A DNA stretch of 64,000 bases from positions 1,054,001 to 1,118,000 of the forward strand of contig NZ_CP082904.1 of assembly GCF_023517775.1 (NCBI RefSeq), given 5' to 3'. This DNA comes from Mixta hanseatica (GTDB taxonomy: Bacteria; Pseudomonadota; Gammaproteobacteria; Enterobacterales; Enterobacteriaceae). The notes beneath the pieces are model-generated. The model had not been told where the DNA came from. It worked only from the letters and a program-made list of their open reading frames with translations, and made no database searches. Made by a program: the position numbers and the translations under genes. Positions within the stretch are counted from its first letter, which is position 1; every line of letters begins with the position of its first letter. Positions 51,857-61,084 of this stretch are shown one piece after another.

Positions 51857-52242
51857 TTACGTCCCTTATTATTATTTTCGCCATTACTCTCACGCCAGAG
51901 AGATGCAATAAACGTACGCACTCTTTCTCCGCATGCAGATTTACCTTAACTTTGTGGCGCATCTCAAACAATTTCCCCGCTTTAGCGCGCAGGCGACAAA
52001 TGGATATTGTTCACTTCTCATTTCGCGTTCTCACTTTGATAAAATTGCGTCACAGTGAAAAAGCGCGCACGCCGTTAGCAGTGACAATCAAAAACAATGT
52101 GGGCGGGTAATTGCCCAATTTTATTGGTTTACATCACAACTCTTTTGCTTCTCATCTGACTTATTAATTTCTGGCACATCCCTTGCTGATACCTGAAAGA
52201 AAGTGAGCAATCTGGTATTTGCACCAGGGAGATAACGCGCTA
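51857..52242. promoter_or_regulatory. Divergent control region of the aegA-like and xdh operons
   Basis: The 386-base gap contains the sigma-54 promoter at 52172-52187 and probably upstream activator sites for YgeV. A TCACT...AGTGA arm pair at about 52033-52060 and an AT-rich tract follow. The leftward promoter was not identified; no second sigma-54 site was found facing left. Confidence 0.5.
52172..52187 (+). promoter_or_regulatory. Sigma-54 promoter of the xdh operon
   Basis: TGGCACATCCCTTGCT matches the -24/-12 consensus TGGCACrNNNNTTGCW at every defined position and in spacing. It lies about 56 bases before the xdhA-xdhB start. The bacterial enhancer-binding protein for it is presumably the YgeV-like activator encoded 4 kb downstream. 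Confidence 0.92.
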
Positions 52243-55200
52243 ATGGAAACAACAATTGTGGGAAGTGAAGTGCCGCGAACGGATGGCGCCGCCAAAGTAA
52301 AAGGGCTGGCGGTTTATGGCGACGATCTGGTAATGAAAAATATGCTGTATGGCGTTTGTCGCTATGCGGATATTCCTGCCGGGCAGATTACCTCGCTGGA
52401 TCTCTCTGAGGCCCGGAGCGTGCCTGGCGTGGTGAGAATCGCGACCTGGGACGATATCCCCGGCGAAAAAAAGATTGGCGTGGTGACGCCCGATTATCCG
52501 CCTATCGTGGAGCGGGACATTGCGTTTCGCGGCGATGTGGTGGCGGTGGTGGCGGCAGAAACCTATGAGGCCGCCTGCCTGGCGGCGGAAAAAATAAAAA
52601 TAGCCTATAAGCCCTGCATGCCGGTGACTTCCCCGCAGGAAGCGCTTCAGCCCGGCGCCCGTTTAATTCACCCCGACAGCGACAGTAATATTATTAATCA
52701 TCATTTCACCCTGAAAGGGGATATTGACGCCGGGTTCGCCACCTCAACGCATATATTTGAGCGCGAGTATCAGGTGGGTTTTCAGGAGCACGCTTATATA
52801 GAGCCGGAATCTATTACCACCTGCTATGACGATAATGAACAAATCATCACCCTTTATGGATCGATACAAAATGCCCATCGCGTGCGCGGCTTCGTCGCGA
52901 AATATTTGGGGCTGCCCCATGCAAAGGTAAATGTTAAGCGCTCGGTGCTGGGCGGCTCTTTTGGCGGCAAGGACGATATTATCGATCATCTCGCCTGCCG
53001 CGCGGCGCTGCTGACATGGCTCACTTCCCGTCCGGTGAAAATGACCTATAACCGCGAACAATCGATGCGGGAAAGCTATAAACGCCATCCTTACACCATG
53101 AAATATAAAATTGGTCTTGATGACGATGCGCGAATTCAGGCGATTAAAATCGATGTGCTGGCGGATGGTGGCAGCTATGCCGGGCAGACCGTATTCGTCA
53201 CCTGGCGCAGCTCAGTGCAGGCGGCGGGCCCCTATAACATTCCTAACGTGCGTATCGATGTCACCGGGGTGTATACCAACAATAACTACACCTCCGCCTA
53301 CCGCGGCTTCGGCGCGCCGCAGGTGATTTTCGCCAACGAATCTTTAATGGATGAAGTGGCTCAGGCGATGGGGCTGTCGCCGGTTGAGTTGCGCCTGCGT
53401 AATATTCTGCGACAGGGGGATACCAGTATGGCCGGGCAGGTGCTTTCCGGCCACACGGTTTCCGCCAGCGAAGTGTTGCAAAAGGCGATCGATAAAACGG
53501 ATTTTGAGGATAAGCGCCGCCATTACGCCGCGCTGAACGCAGCCGGCGGGCCAATAAAATATGGCATCGGGCTGGCGCTAAGCCACCGTGGCTGTTCGCT
53601 GGGGGCGGAAGGGCTGGATGCTTCGTCCGCGCTGATTCAGGTAAACGCCGATGGCAGCATCAATATCTCTACCTCCGTTTCAGAAAACGGCCAGGGATTA
53701 CAAACCACCATGTCGCTGATCGCCGCCGAAGCCTTTGGCGTTCCGCTGGAGAGCGTAAGCTTCAGCGAGCCTGCCACGGCGATGATCGCTGATGGCGGCT
53801 CTACCGTCGCCTCCCGCGGTACGCTGATGGGCGGCCAGGCGGTGCTGAACGCGGCAGACAAAATCAAACAGCGTATGGCAAACGCCATCGCTGAGCGGTT
53901 GAGTATTCAGGATGATAAGGATCTGGTCTGGGAAAATGGCCGGGTTTTCAATCGCCATCATCCCTACAACCGGCTGCTGTTTACCGAGGTGGTGAATCTC
54001 ACCAAAGCCACCGGAGCCAACCTTTCCGCTTACGGCTGGCATGTCGCGCCGCCTATTCACTGGGATGAAGAAAAAGGCACCGGCAACCCTTATTTCACGT
54101 GGGTGTATGGCTGTCAGGTAGCAGATATAACGCTGGATACGCGCACCGGGAAAATTGAGATCGTACGCGCCACGGCGGTTCATGATGTCGGCAAAGTCAT
54201 TAATAAAGTGGGCTTTGAGGGACAGGTGTGCGGCGGCATCGCGCAGGGGATGGTCGGGTACGGCATGCTGGAAGATTTCAATATTGAACAGGGCGACGTG
54301 AAATCGGAAAACTTTGATACCTACCTGCTGCCCACCATCAAAGATATGCCGGAGATCGATATTATCGCCGTCGAAAACCACGATAACGCTGGGCCTTATG
54401 GCGCGAAGGTGCTGGGCGAACCGGTGCTGGAACTGGGGGCGGCGGCGCTGAATAATGCCGTCAGCTTCGCTATGGGTCAACGCAACTACACGCTGCCCCT
54501 GACGCTGGAGCAGGTGAAGCTGGGCTATGCGCTGAAAAAGCCGGAGCGTCAGAGTGAATTGATGGTGTCGTCGGGCGAGAAAAAACAGGTGCTGCGTATC
54601 AATACCCTGCAACTGCAGCGCGCGAAAACGCTGGATGAAGCGCTTGATTATCTGGCCGAGGGCCACGCGCGCCCGGTTGCCGGCGGAACGGATGTGCTGG
54701 TGCAGGCGCGCCTGAGCAACGATCCGCTAAAGCTGGTGGATATTTCAGGCGTGCAAGCGCTTAAAATGCTGGAGGAAACTGCCGATGGGGGCGTGGCGAT
54801 TGGCGCGGGCGTCTGCTTTAGCGATTTGACCGCTTCCCCGTGGGTGCAGAAAAAATATCCATTGTTGGTCACCGCCTGCAACACTATCGGTTCGCTACAG
54901 TTGCGCAATCGGGCGACGCTGGGCGGAAATATCGCCAACGCCGCACCCTGTGCCGATTCGGTGCCGCCATTGATTATCTACGATGCCGACGTTGAGCTGC
55001 AAAGCCGCCGGCGCGGTATCCGCCGGGTTCCGCTTGGCGATTTTATTACCGCAGGCTACCGTACTTTGCTGCAACCAGATGAATTATTAACCGCCGTGAT
55101 CCTGCCGCCGCCGCCAGAATATGAACGCTTGCAACAGCGTTATCTGCAATTAGGTCGTCGTAACGCGTTAAATATTACGCGTCAGAGCCTGACTGGACAG

Positions 55201-55467
55201 TTTGTTATCGATAACGCCAAAAACCTGATCCGCTGTCGCCTGGTTGACGGGGCGATGTTCAGCAAACCGCAGCGCCTGATCAGGCTGGAAAAATGCCTGA
55301 CGGGCCGTCGTCTCGATGCCCAGCTGATCGAAGAAGGGGCATCGGTCATGCACGACATGCTCAACCAAGCGATCGGCACGCGCTGGTCCGCCGCTTACAA
55401 GGTGCCCGTTGGCGTTGAGATGTTGCGTCAAATGCTGGAAGAGGCGCTGACCGCGCAACAACAATAA
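52243..55467 (+). CDS. Xanthine dehydrogenase-like fusion, molybdenum subunit plus FAD subunit (XdhA-XdhB)
   Basis: Start 52243 gives 1074 residues. Roughly 1-760 is the molybdopterin subunit: LGGSFGGKDDIIDHLACRAALL, TSAYRGFGAPQVIFANE, and the C-terminal GAKVLGEPVLELGAAAL with the catalytic glutamate. From about 780 on is an FAD subunit: ARPVAGGTDVLVQARL, TIGSLQLRNRATLGGNIANAAPCAD. In E. coli these are two proteins (XdhA 752 aa and XdhB 292 aa); here they are joined without a stop. Oxidation of hypoxanthine to xanthine to urate with XdhC is inferred. The codon order remains that of xdhA-xdhB-xdhC. Confidence 0.92.
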   Translation: METTIVGSEVPRTDGAAKVKGLAVYGDDLVMKNMLYGVCRYADIPAGQITSLDLSEARSVPGVVRIATWDDIPGEKKIGVVTPDYPPIVERDIAFRGDVVAVVAAETYEAACLAAEKIKIAYKPCMPVTSPQEALQPGARLIHPDSDSNIINHHFTLKGDIDAGFATSTHIFEREYQVGFQEHAYIEPESITTCYDDNEQIITLYGSIQNAHRVRGFVAKYLGLPHAKVNVKRSVLGGSFGGKDDIIDHLACRAALLTWLTSRPVKMTYNREQSMRESYKRHPYTMKYKIGLDDDARIQAIKIDVLADGGSYAGQTVFVTWRSSVQAAGPYNIPNVRIDVTGVYTNNNYTSAYRGFGAPQVIFANESLMDEVAQAMGLSPVELRLRNILRQGDTSMAGQVLSGHTVSASEVLQKAIDKTDFEDKRRHYAALNAAGGPIKYGIGLALSHRGCSLGAEGLDASSALIQVNADGSINISTSVSENGQGLQTTMSLIAAEAFGVPLESVSFSEPATAMIADGGSTVASRGTLMGGQAVLNAADKIKQRMANAIAERLSIQDDKDLVWENGRVFNRHHPYNRLLFTEVVNLTKATGANLSAYGWHVAPPIHWDEEKGTGNPYFTWVYGCQVADITLDTRTGKIEIVRATAVHDVGKVINKVGFEGQVCGGIAQGMVGYGMLEDFNIEQGDVKSENFDTYLLPTIKDMPEIDIIAVENHDNAGPYGAKVLGEPVLELGAAALNNAVSFAMGQRNYTLPLTLEQVKLGYALKKPERQSELMVSSGEKKQVLRINTLQLQRAKTLDEALDYLAEGHARPVAGGTDVLVQARLSNDPLKLVDISGVQALKMLEETADGGVAIGAGVCFSDLTASPWVQKKYPLLVTACNTIGSLQLRNRATLGGNIANAAPCADSVPPLIIYDADVELQSRRRGIRRVPLGDFITAGYRTLLQPDELLTAVILPPPPEYERLQQRYLQLGRRNALNITRQSLTGQFVIDNAKNLIRCRLVDGAMFSKPQRLIRLEKCLTGRRLDAQLIEEGASVMHDMLNQAIGTRWSAAYKVPVGVEMLRQMLEEALTAQQQ

Positions 55468-55480
55468 GGTGAGGTGAGCG

Positions 55481-55942
55481 ATGAAGGTAATCGAACTGAA
55501 AGTAAACGGTATTTGTGTACGGCGTGAAGTAGACGACAATCGCCGGTTAATTGATTTTTTGCGGGAAGATCTTCAGCTTACCGGGACGAAAGAGGGATGT
55601 TCCGTTGGTGAATGCGGGGCCTGTACGGTGATCCTCGAAGGAAAGGCGGTGTGCTCTTGTCTGTTGCTGGCGGCACAGTGTGACGGTGCGCAGATCACTA
55701 CGGTGGAGGCGCTTCGTCATGACAAAATCGGCCAGCGGCTGCAGTCCGCTTTCGTACGTCACGGCGGCGTGCAGTGCGGCTTTTGCACTCCCGGATTTTT
55801 AATGAGCGCCAAAGCGCTGCTGGACGCCACGCCTCGTCCCAGCGACCGGCAGATTTACGATGCGCTGGAAGGTAACCTGTGTCGCTGTACCGGTTATCGT
55901 CCGATTATCAAATCGATAAAAGCGGTACTGGAAGAAACATAA
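55481..55942 (+). CDS. xdhC: Xanthine dehydrogenase iron-sulfur subunit
   Basis: A 153-residue protein carrying two [2Fe-2S] centres: CSVGECGACTVILEGKAVCSC (plant-type), and QCGFCTPGFLMSAKALL with LEGNLCRCTGYRPI. It takes electrons from the molybdenum centre and passes them to FAD. It begins 14 bases after the fused subunit gene and overlaps the MocA-like gene in TAATG. Confidence 0.95.
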   Translation: MKVIELKVNGICVRREVDDNRRLIDFLREDLQLTGTKEGCSVGECGACTVILEGKAVCSCLLLAAQCDGAQITTVEALRHDKIGQRLQSAFVRHGGVQCGFCTPGFLMSAKALLDATPRPSDRQIYDALEGNLCRCTGYRPIIKSIKAVLEET

Positions 55943-56550
55943 TGGCCCGCAACGCAGGCGCGAAAAAACAGTGCCTGGTGCTGGCCGCCGGGCTCTCTTC
56001 GCGTATGGGCGAATGGAAGATGATGTTGCCCTGGGGCGATACCACCATTCTGGATAGCGCCCTGGAGAATGCGCTGTCATTTTGCGATCGGGTGTTACTT
56101 GTCACCGGCTATCAGGGAGCGCGGTTACAGCGGCGCTATGCGGGACGCGCCGCGATTACGCTGTGCCATAACGAGAACTATCTTCAGGGGATGTTTTCTT
56201 CCGTTCGCTGTGGCGCGAAGCGGCTTGCGCCAGGCGATTTTTTTGTGGTGCCGGGCGATATGCCGCTGCTGAGCGGGGAAATTTATGCCGCGCTTTGGCG
56301 GCATCGTTATCTCAACTGCTGTCTGGTACCGGAATATGATGGCGGCTGCGGGCATCCCGTGCTGCTGCCCGCCGATATGCGCGAGGTTATTTTGCAGGCA
56401 AATAACGAAGCGAATCTGAAAGCCCTGGTTAAAGCGCGAGGGCGGCAGCCTGTATCGGTTGCTACTCCCTGCATTCACTGGGATCTGGATACGCCAGCCC
56501 AGTATCAACAGTTGTTCGGCATCCCGCTTATGTCAGACCATACTTTTTAA
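55942..56550 (+). CDS. MocA/YgfJ-like molybdenum cofactor cytidylyltransferase
   Basis: A 202-residue nucleotidyltransferase with the N-terminal LVLAAGLSSRMGEWKMMLPWG motif that binds CTP and VVPGDMPLLSGEIYAAL in the middle. MocA attaches CMP to molybdopterin for xanthine dehydrogenase maturation; YgfJ is a close E. coli relative. The start at 55942 overlaps the xdhC stop; the in-frame ATG at 55879 lies inside xdhC. The 3' end overlaps the convergent activator gene by 23 bases. In E. coli no such gene lies in the xdhABC-ygeV interval. Confidence 0.88.
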   Translation: MARNAGAKKQCLVLAAGLSSRMGEWKMMLPWGDTTILDSALENALSFCDRVLLVTGYQGARLQRRYAGRAAITLCHNENYLQGMFSSVRCGAKRLAPGDFFVVPGDMPLLSGEIYAALWRHRYLNCCLVPEYDGGCGHPVLLPADMREVILQANNEANLKALVKARGRQPVSVATPCIHWDLDTPAQYQQLFGIPLMSDHTF

Positions 56551-58387
56551 TTTTACGGTAAAGCGTCGCCACGCCGATTCCCAGCTCATCGGCGATCTGC
56601 TTTTTATTATGAACGCGCTGTAGCGCCTCCTCAATTAAGCTCTTTTCCACTTTTTTCAGATTGGATACCGCATCGTTTTCTGCTGATGTGGCAGGAAAGG
56701 TAGCTGATGTCGCCACGATTTTTTCCGACGCGTCAGGCATCTCACTCGGGTAAGCGCGCAGATGATAAACCGGCGGCAGCAGTGAGCTGTCAATCACTTC
56801 TCCTTCGGGCACGATATTCACCAGATATTCCACCAGGTTGCTGAGCTCTCTGACGTTGCCGGGCCATGGATAGGCGCTTAACAAACGCAGCACTTCAGGG
56901 CTGACCCCGCTTACCGGCCGGCCGATTCTTTCCGCATGCAGGACAAGGAAATGATTCAGCAGCAGAACCAGATCGTTTTCCCGCTTCCGCAGCGGTGGAA
57001 GATGAAGCGGCACCACATTGAGACGATAATAGAGATCTTCGCGAAAAAGCCCCAGGCTAATCTTTTCCTGCAGGTTTTGATGGGTAGCGGAGATAATACG
57101 AATATCGACCTGAACAGGCTGACTGGCGCCTATCGGCATCACTTCCCGGCTTTCAATGGCCCGCAGTAACCGGGCCTGTAACGTCAGCGGCATATCGCCA
57201 ATCTCATCCAGAAAAAGCGTGCCGCCGCTCGCCAGCTGGATTAACCCTTTTTTCCCGCCGGGCGCGGCCCCGGTGAAGGCTCCTCTGGCATAACCGAACA
57301 GCTCGCTTTCCAACAGGTTTTCCGGAATCGCCGCGCAATTAATCGCAATAAAGGCTTTTTCATATCTTGGGCTTAAGCGATGAATGGCATGGGCGACCAC
57401 CTCTTTCCCGGTGCCGCTCTCTCCGATAATCATTACGCTGGAGGGGCTGGGCGCAATGCGGTTAATTAACGCCTTCAGGTTGCGCATGACGCATGAATTG
57501 CCGGTCAGGTTTTTTATCTCCGGCGTTTCCGGTTCGCGCCGGTCATTGATAGGCTGCAGGCTACGGAACAGCACCAGCAATACGCCATTATCGCTCTCTT
57601 GCCAGCGGCCGTACAAACGCCAGCAATGATCATTCAGGCTAAGAGTAATATCCTGTTCAGCACGTTCTTTATTTAATAAGGGCGAGATAACTGCCGGCGT
57701 GGGCGGCGGCTCGCTAATATTGAGCTGCTGGCGAGCAACGTTATTAATAAAGATAATACGTCGCTGCGCATCAAACAAAATAACGCCCTGTTCCGTCTGC
57801 TGAGCCATAAATGTCAGTAATGGATCGATGCGGCTCTCTTTTTGTTGCAGCTCAGTAATATTATCCGCCAGCAGAGTGGAAATATGGCGAATATATTCGA
57901 TAAACATGGTGGTATGCGCGCGCAAATGATGCAGCTGCTCGTTATTCATGGCCACCAGACTGATCACCCCCAGGCAATGCTGTTTATAAATAACCGGAAC
58001 GCCCACAAAACCACGCTCTTTACAGCTTTCCCGCTGGGTACAGGCCTGGCATAGCGAATTGCGCTGAGAATCAAAAATGACCACCTCCCGTTGCCGCTCG
58101 ATAACTTCAGATAACAGCAGCGTATTGCTGGCGGGAACCTGACCCAGCCGCTGGCTGTAAGGCCCAGTGCCGGCAATACGGCGCAGCGCATTGTCAACAA
58201 TCTCAACTTCCAGATGCAGCACATTGGCTAACAGGGCGGCAAAGTGCTGCACCGTTTTTTGAATCTTCATTAGGGTGGAAATACCGTCACTGGTATTACT
58301 GAACGCGGTCGGCAATGCCGGTTGCGGGTGAATAGCGTTATCATCTGGCGCATCTCTCAATTTGATAACGGGCGCGTTTTTTCTCAT
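56528..58387 (-). CDS. ygeV: Sigma-54 dependent activator YgeV
   Basis: A 619-residue enhancer-binding protein. N-terminal GAF-like sensor region (about 45-185) includes a cysteine set C113, C116, C122 (CQACTQRESC) shared with E. coli YgeV that may bind a metal or iron-sulfur centre. A PAS-like part follows (about 190-290), then the AAA+ domain with GESGTGKE, the sigma-54 contact loop GAFTGA and GGTLFLDEIGDM, and a Fis-type helix-turn-helix at the end (KKQIADELGIGVATLYRKIKKYGL). It lies between two operons with sigma-54 promoters and should switch on both. It is convergent with the MocA-like gene. Confidence 0.94.
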   Translation of the reverse strand: MRKNAPVIKLRDAPDDNAIHPQPALPTAFSNTSDGISTLMKIQKTVQHFAALLANVLHLEVEIVDNALRRIAGTGPYSQRLGQVPASNTLLLSEVIERQREVVIFDSQRNSLCQACTQRESCKERGFVGVPVIYKQHCLGVISLVAMNNEQLHHLRAHTTMFIEYIRHISTLLADNITELQQKESRIDPLLTFMAQQTEQGVILFDAQRRIIFINNVARQQLNISEPPPTPAVISPLLNKERAEQDITLSLNDHCWRLYGRWQESDNGVLLVLFRSLQPINDRREPETPEIKNLTGNSCVMRNLKALINRIAPSPSSVMIIGESGTGKEVVAHAIHRLSPRYEKAFIAINCAAIPENLLESELFGYARGAFTGAAPGGKKGLIQLASGGTLFLDEIGDMPLTLQARLLRAIESREVMPIGASQPVQVDIRIISATHQNLQEKISLGLFREDLYYRLNVVPLHLPPLRKRENDLVLLLNHFLVLHAERIGRPVSGVSPEVLRLLSAYPWPGNVRELSNLVEYLVNIVPEGEVIDSSLLPPVYHLRAYPSEMPDASEKIVATSATFPATSAENDAVSNLKKVEKSLIEEALQRVHNKKQIADELGIGVATLYRKIKKYGLT

Positions 58388-58506
58388 TTTGATCCCTCAG
58401 CTAAACGGAGTTCATCCTATTTATTTTTCCTTCGTCAACCAGAGTAGCGCCAAATTAGCCCGGAAAAACATGATTAAAAGCACACTCTTTATGGCCGGGC
58501 GAAACC

Positions 58507-58522
58507 TGGCACAAAACTTGTT
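58507..58522 (+). promoter_or_regulatory. Sigma-54 promoter of the ygeW operon
   Basis: TGGCACAAAACTTGTT matches the -24 element perfectly and the -12 element with GT in place of GC, at the right spacing. It lies 80 bases upstream of the ygeW start. It shares the TGGCACA...TTG layout with the xdh promoter. Confidence 0.85.
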
Positions 58523-58601
58523 TGTTCCATCCCAGAATGTATTTCCTTTTATCAACAGACAACTTCTGTTCTGGGATTTAACACGAAAAGGTGTGCAAAT
58601 A

Positions 58602-59792
58602 ATGGATGAAATAAAACGACTGATTAAGCTGAGCCGGGAGAAAAAGTCTTCTTTGCATAAAAAAGATTTTTTACTGAGTTGGGAACAAACGCGCGACGAG
58701 CTGGAGCAGGTACTTTACCTGGCCGAGGCGTTAAAACGGATGCGCGCCGCAAATATTGATACCCGTGTTTTTAATAACGGGCTGGGTATTTCTCTGTTCC
58801 GCGATAACTCTACGCGCACGCGTTTCTCTTATGCCTCGGCGCTTAATTTACTGGGCCTGGCGCAGCAGGATTTGGATGAAGGGAAATCACAAATTGCCCA
58901 TGGAGAAACCGTACGCGAAACGGCCAATATGATCGCCTTCTGTGCGGAAGCGATCGGCATCCGCGACGATATGTATCTGGGCGCGGGCAACGCCTATATG
59001 CGGGAAGTGGGCGCTGCGCTTGATGAAGGACATCAGGCCGGGGTGCTGCCGCAGCGTCCGGCGGTCATTAACCTGCAGTGCGATATCGATCACCCCACGC
59101 AGGCGATGGCGGATTTGGCATGGCTGAAAGAGCATTTCGGCTCGCTGGAGCAGCTGAAAGGAAAAAAAATCGCCATGACCTGGGCCTATTCGCCAAGCTA
59201 CGGCAAACCTCTTTCGGTGCCGCAGGGGATTATCGGCCTGATGACCCGTTTCGGCATGGAAGTGACGCTGGCGCATCCGGAAGGTTATGGCCTGTTGCCT
59301 GAAGTGCTCAATGTCGCGGCTAACAATGCCCTGGCCTCCGGCGGTAGCTTCCGGCAGGTTTCATCAATGGAAGAGGCGTTTAAGGATGCCGATATTGTCT
59401 ACCCGAAATCCTGGGCGCCGTGGCAGATCATGCAGCAGCGTACCAAACTGCTGCGTAATCAGGATCAGGCTGGTCTGAAAGCGCTGGAAAAAACCTGTCT
59501 GGCGGAAAATGCCCGCTATCAGAACTGGCACTGCAGTGAAGAGATGATGGCGCTGACCCGCAACGGCAGCGCGCTTTATATGCACTGCCTGCCGGCGGAT
59601 ATTACTGGCGTCTCCTGCGAGCGCGGCGAGGTCGAGGCCAGCGTTTTTGAGCGTTACCGCATCCCAACCTACAAAGAGGCGAGCTGGAAGCCGCTGATCA
59701 TCGCCGCCATGATTCTGGCGCGTAAGTTTGCCCATCCAGCTGATGTGCTGGCGAACCGTCTTGAGGCTGCCGTGCCTCGTATCTGTAAATAA
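58602..59792 (+). CDS. ygeW: YgeW-type carbamoyltransferase
   Basis: The 396-residue protein aligns along its length with E. coli YgeW, a member of the aspartate/ornithine carbamoyltransferase superfamily. The carbamoyl phosphate motif FRDNSTRTRFSYAS, then CDIDHPTQAMADL and the C-terminal HCLPADITGVSC are present. The YgeW substrate remains uncertain: 2,3-diaminopropionate or an oxamate/allantoin-type pathway has been proposed. Start 58602 is chosen by similarity; the frame is open from 58362, where it would overlap the sigma-54 promoter. Confidence 0.94.
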   Translation: MDEIKRLIKLSREKKSSLHKKDFLLSWEQTRDELEQVLYLAEALKRMRAANIDTRVFNNGLGISLFRDNSTRTRFSYASALNLLGLAQQDLDEGKSQIAHGETVRETANMIAFCAEAIGIRDDMYLGAGNAYMREVGAALDEGHQAGVLPQRPAVINLQCDIDHPTQAMADLAWLKEHFGSLEQLKGKKIAMTWAYSPSYGKPLSVPQGIIGLMTRFGMEVTLAHPEGYGLLPEVLNVAANNALASGGSFRQVSSMEEAFKDADIVYPKSWAPWQIMQQRTKLLRNQDQAGLKALEKTCLAENARYQNWHCSEEMMALTRNGSALYMHCLPADITGVSCERGEVEASVFERYRIPTYKEASWKPLIIAAMILARKFAHPADVLANRLEAAVPRICK

Positions 59793-59866
59793 AACGGCAG
59801 CCCGCGCGGTTTGCGCATCAACGCAAACCGTCGCTGGTTTGCTCTGCTTTGACTTGAGGAAACGCT

Positions 59867-61069
59867 ATGTCCCAGTTCGAATTACGTATGCAGATAGCGG
59901 ACAACGCGCATCTGCAGCCTCAGCGCGATCCTGTTTTCAATGCCGATGCCGCCAGGCAGGCGCGGCGCTTCCACCGCACGCTCAACGGCTATCAGCCAAC
60001 GCCGCTCCACTCGCTGGATAATTTTGCCCGCGCGTTAGGGGTCGATAAGGTATTGGTCAAGGATGAATCTCAACGGTTTAACCTTAACGCTTTCAAAATG
60101 TTGGGCGGCACCTGGGCGGTGGCGCAGCTGCTGTGCAAAATCTGGCAGCTGGATATCGCCACCTTCTCTTTTGCTGCCTTTCGCCAGCAGCAGCGTCCGC
60201 CGCTAACGTTAGCTACCACCACTGACGGTAATCACGGCAGGGGGGTGGCATGGGCGGCAAAGGCGCTGGGCCAGCATGCAGTTATCTATATGCCGAAAGG
60301 TTCTTCAGCGGCGCGCGTGAAGCATATTACCGATCTTGGCGCCGAGTGCATCGTTACGGATATGAACTACGACGATACCGTGCGTCTGACGCTGCGCCAT
60401 GCCCGACAGAAGGGCTGGCATATGGTGCAGGACACCGCCTGGGAAGGCTATGAAGAGATCCCCACCTGGATTATGCAGGGCTACGCCACGCTGGCCGATG
60501 AGGCGGTGGAACAGCTGGATGAGCTTGGCGCAGCGCCGCCGACGCACGTTCTGTTGCAGGCCGGCGTGGGCGCAATGGCGGCAGGAGTATTAGGCTACCT
60601 GGTCGACCATTACGGACCCGGCAGCCTGCGCGCGGTACTGGTGGAGCCAGAGCGTGCCGACTGCCTTTACCGTTCAGGCGTTCAGGGAGAGATAGTTAAC
60701 GTTGGCGGCGAACTGAACACCATTATGGCTGGCCTGGCCTGTGGCGAACCTAATCCGTTGGGCTGGCCGTTGCTGCGTAATAACGTACATCACTTTATCT
60801 CTTGTGAAGATCGCGTGGCGGCTCTGGGAATGCGGGTATTAGGCAATCCCCTGAAAGGCGATAGGGCGATAGTTTCCGGTGAATCAGGCGCGCCAGGCAT
60901 GGGCGTGCTGGCGGCGATTGTTCATCACCCGCAGCGTCATCAGCTTATGCAGCGGCTCCGCCTTACGTCAGACTCCCGCGTCTTAATTATCAGTACCGAA
61001 GGCGATACGGATCCTCAGCACTACCGCGAAGTGGTCTGGGAAGGTAAAGACGGAATATCACATCATTAA
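59867..61069 (+). CDS. ygeX: 2,3-Diaminopropionate ammonia-lyase
   Basis: A 400-residue PLP enzyme that splits 2,3-diaminopropionate into pyruvate and ammonia. The PLP lysine K77 lies in FNLNAFKMLGGTWAV, and the phosphate-binding QAGVGAMAAGVLGYLVDHYG loop is intact. GESGAPGMGVLAAIVHH near the end is typical for the family. A TGAGGAAACGCT site precedes the ATG. It follows ygeW by 74 bases, as in the E. coli cluster. Confidence 0.95.
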   Translation: MSQFELRMQIADNAHLQPQRDPVFNADAARQARRFHRTLNGYQPTPLHSLDNFARALGVDKVLVKDESQRFNLNAFKMLGGTWAVAQLLCKIWQLDIATFSFAAFRQQQRPPLTLATTTDGNHGRGVAWAAKALGQHAVIYMPKGSSAARVKHITDLGAECIVTDMNYDDTVRLTLRHARQKGWHMVQDTAWEGYEEIPTWIMQGYATLADEAVEQLDELGAAPPTHVLLQAGVGAMAAGVLGYLVDHYGPGSLRAVLVEPERADCLYRSGVQGEIVNVGGELNTIMAGLACGEPNPLGWPLLRNNVHHFISCEDRVAALGMRVLGNPLKGDRAIVSGESGAPGMGVLAAIVHHPQRHQLMQRLRLTSDSRVLIISTEGDTDPQHYREVVWEGKDGISHH

Positions 61070-61084
61070 CCAAGGATTACAGCT

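Noticed and set aside
55879..55941. Upstream start for the MocA-like gene
   Set aside because: It would lie fully inside xdhC, and the extra residues have no similarity to the family; the start in the TAATG overlap fits better.
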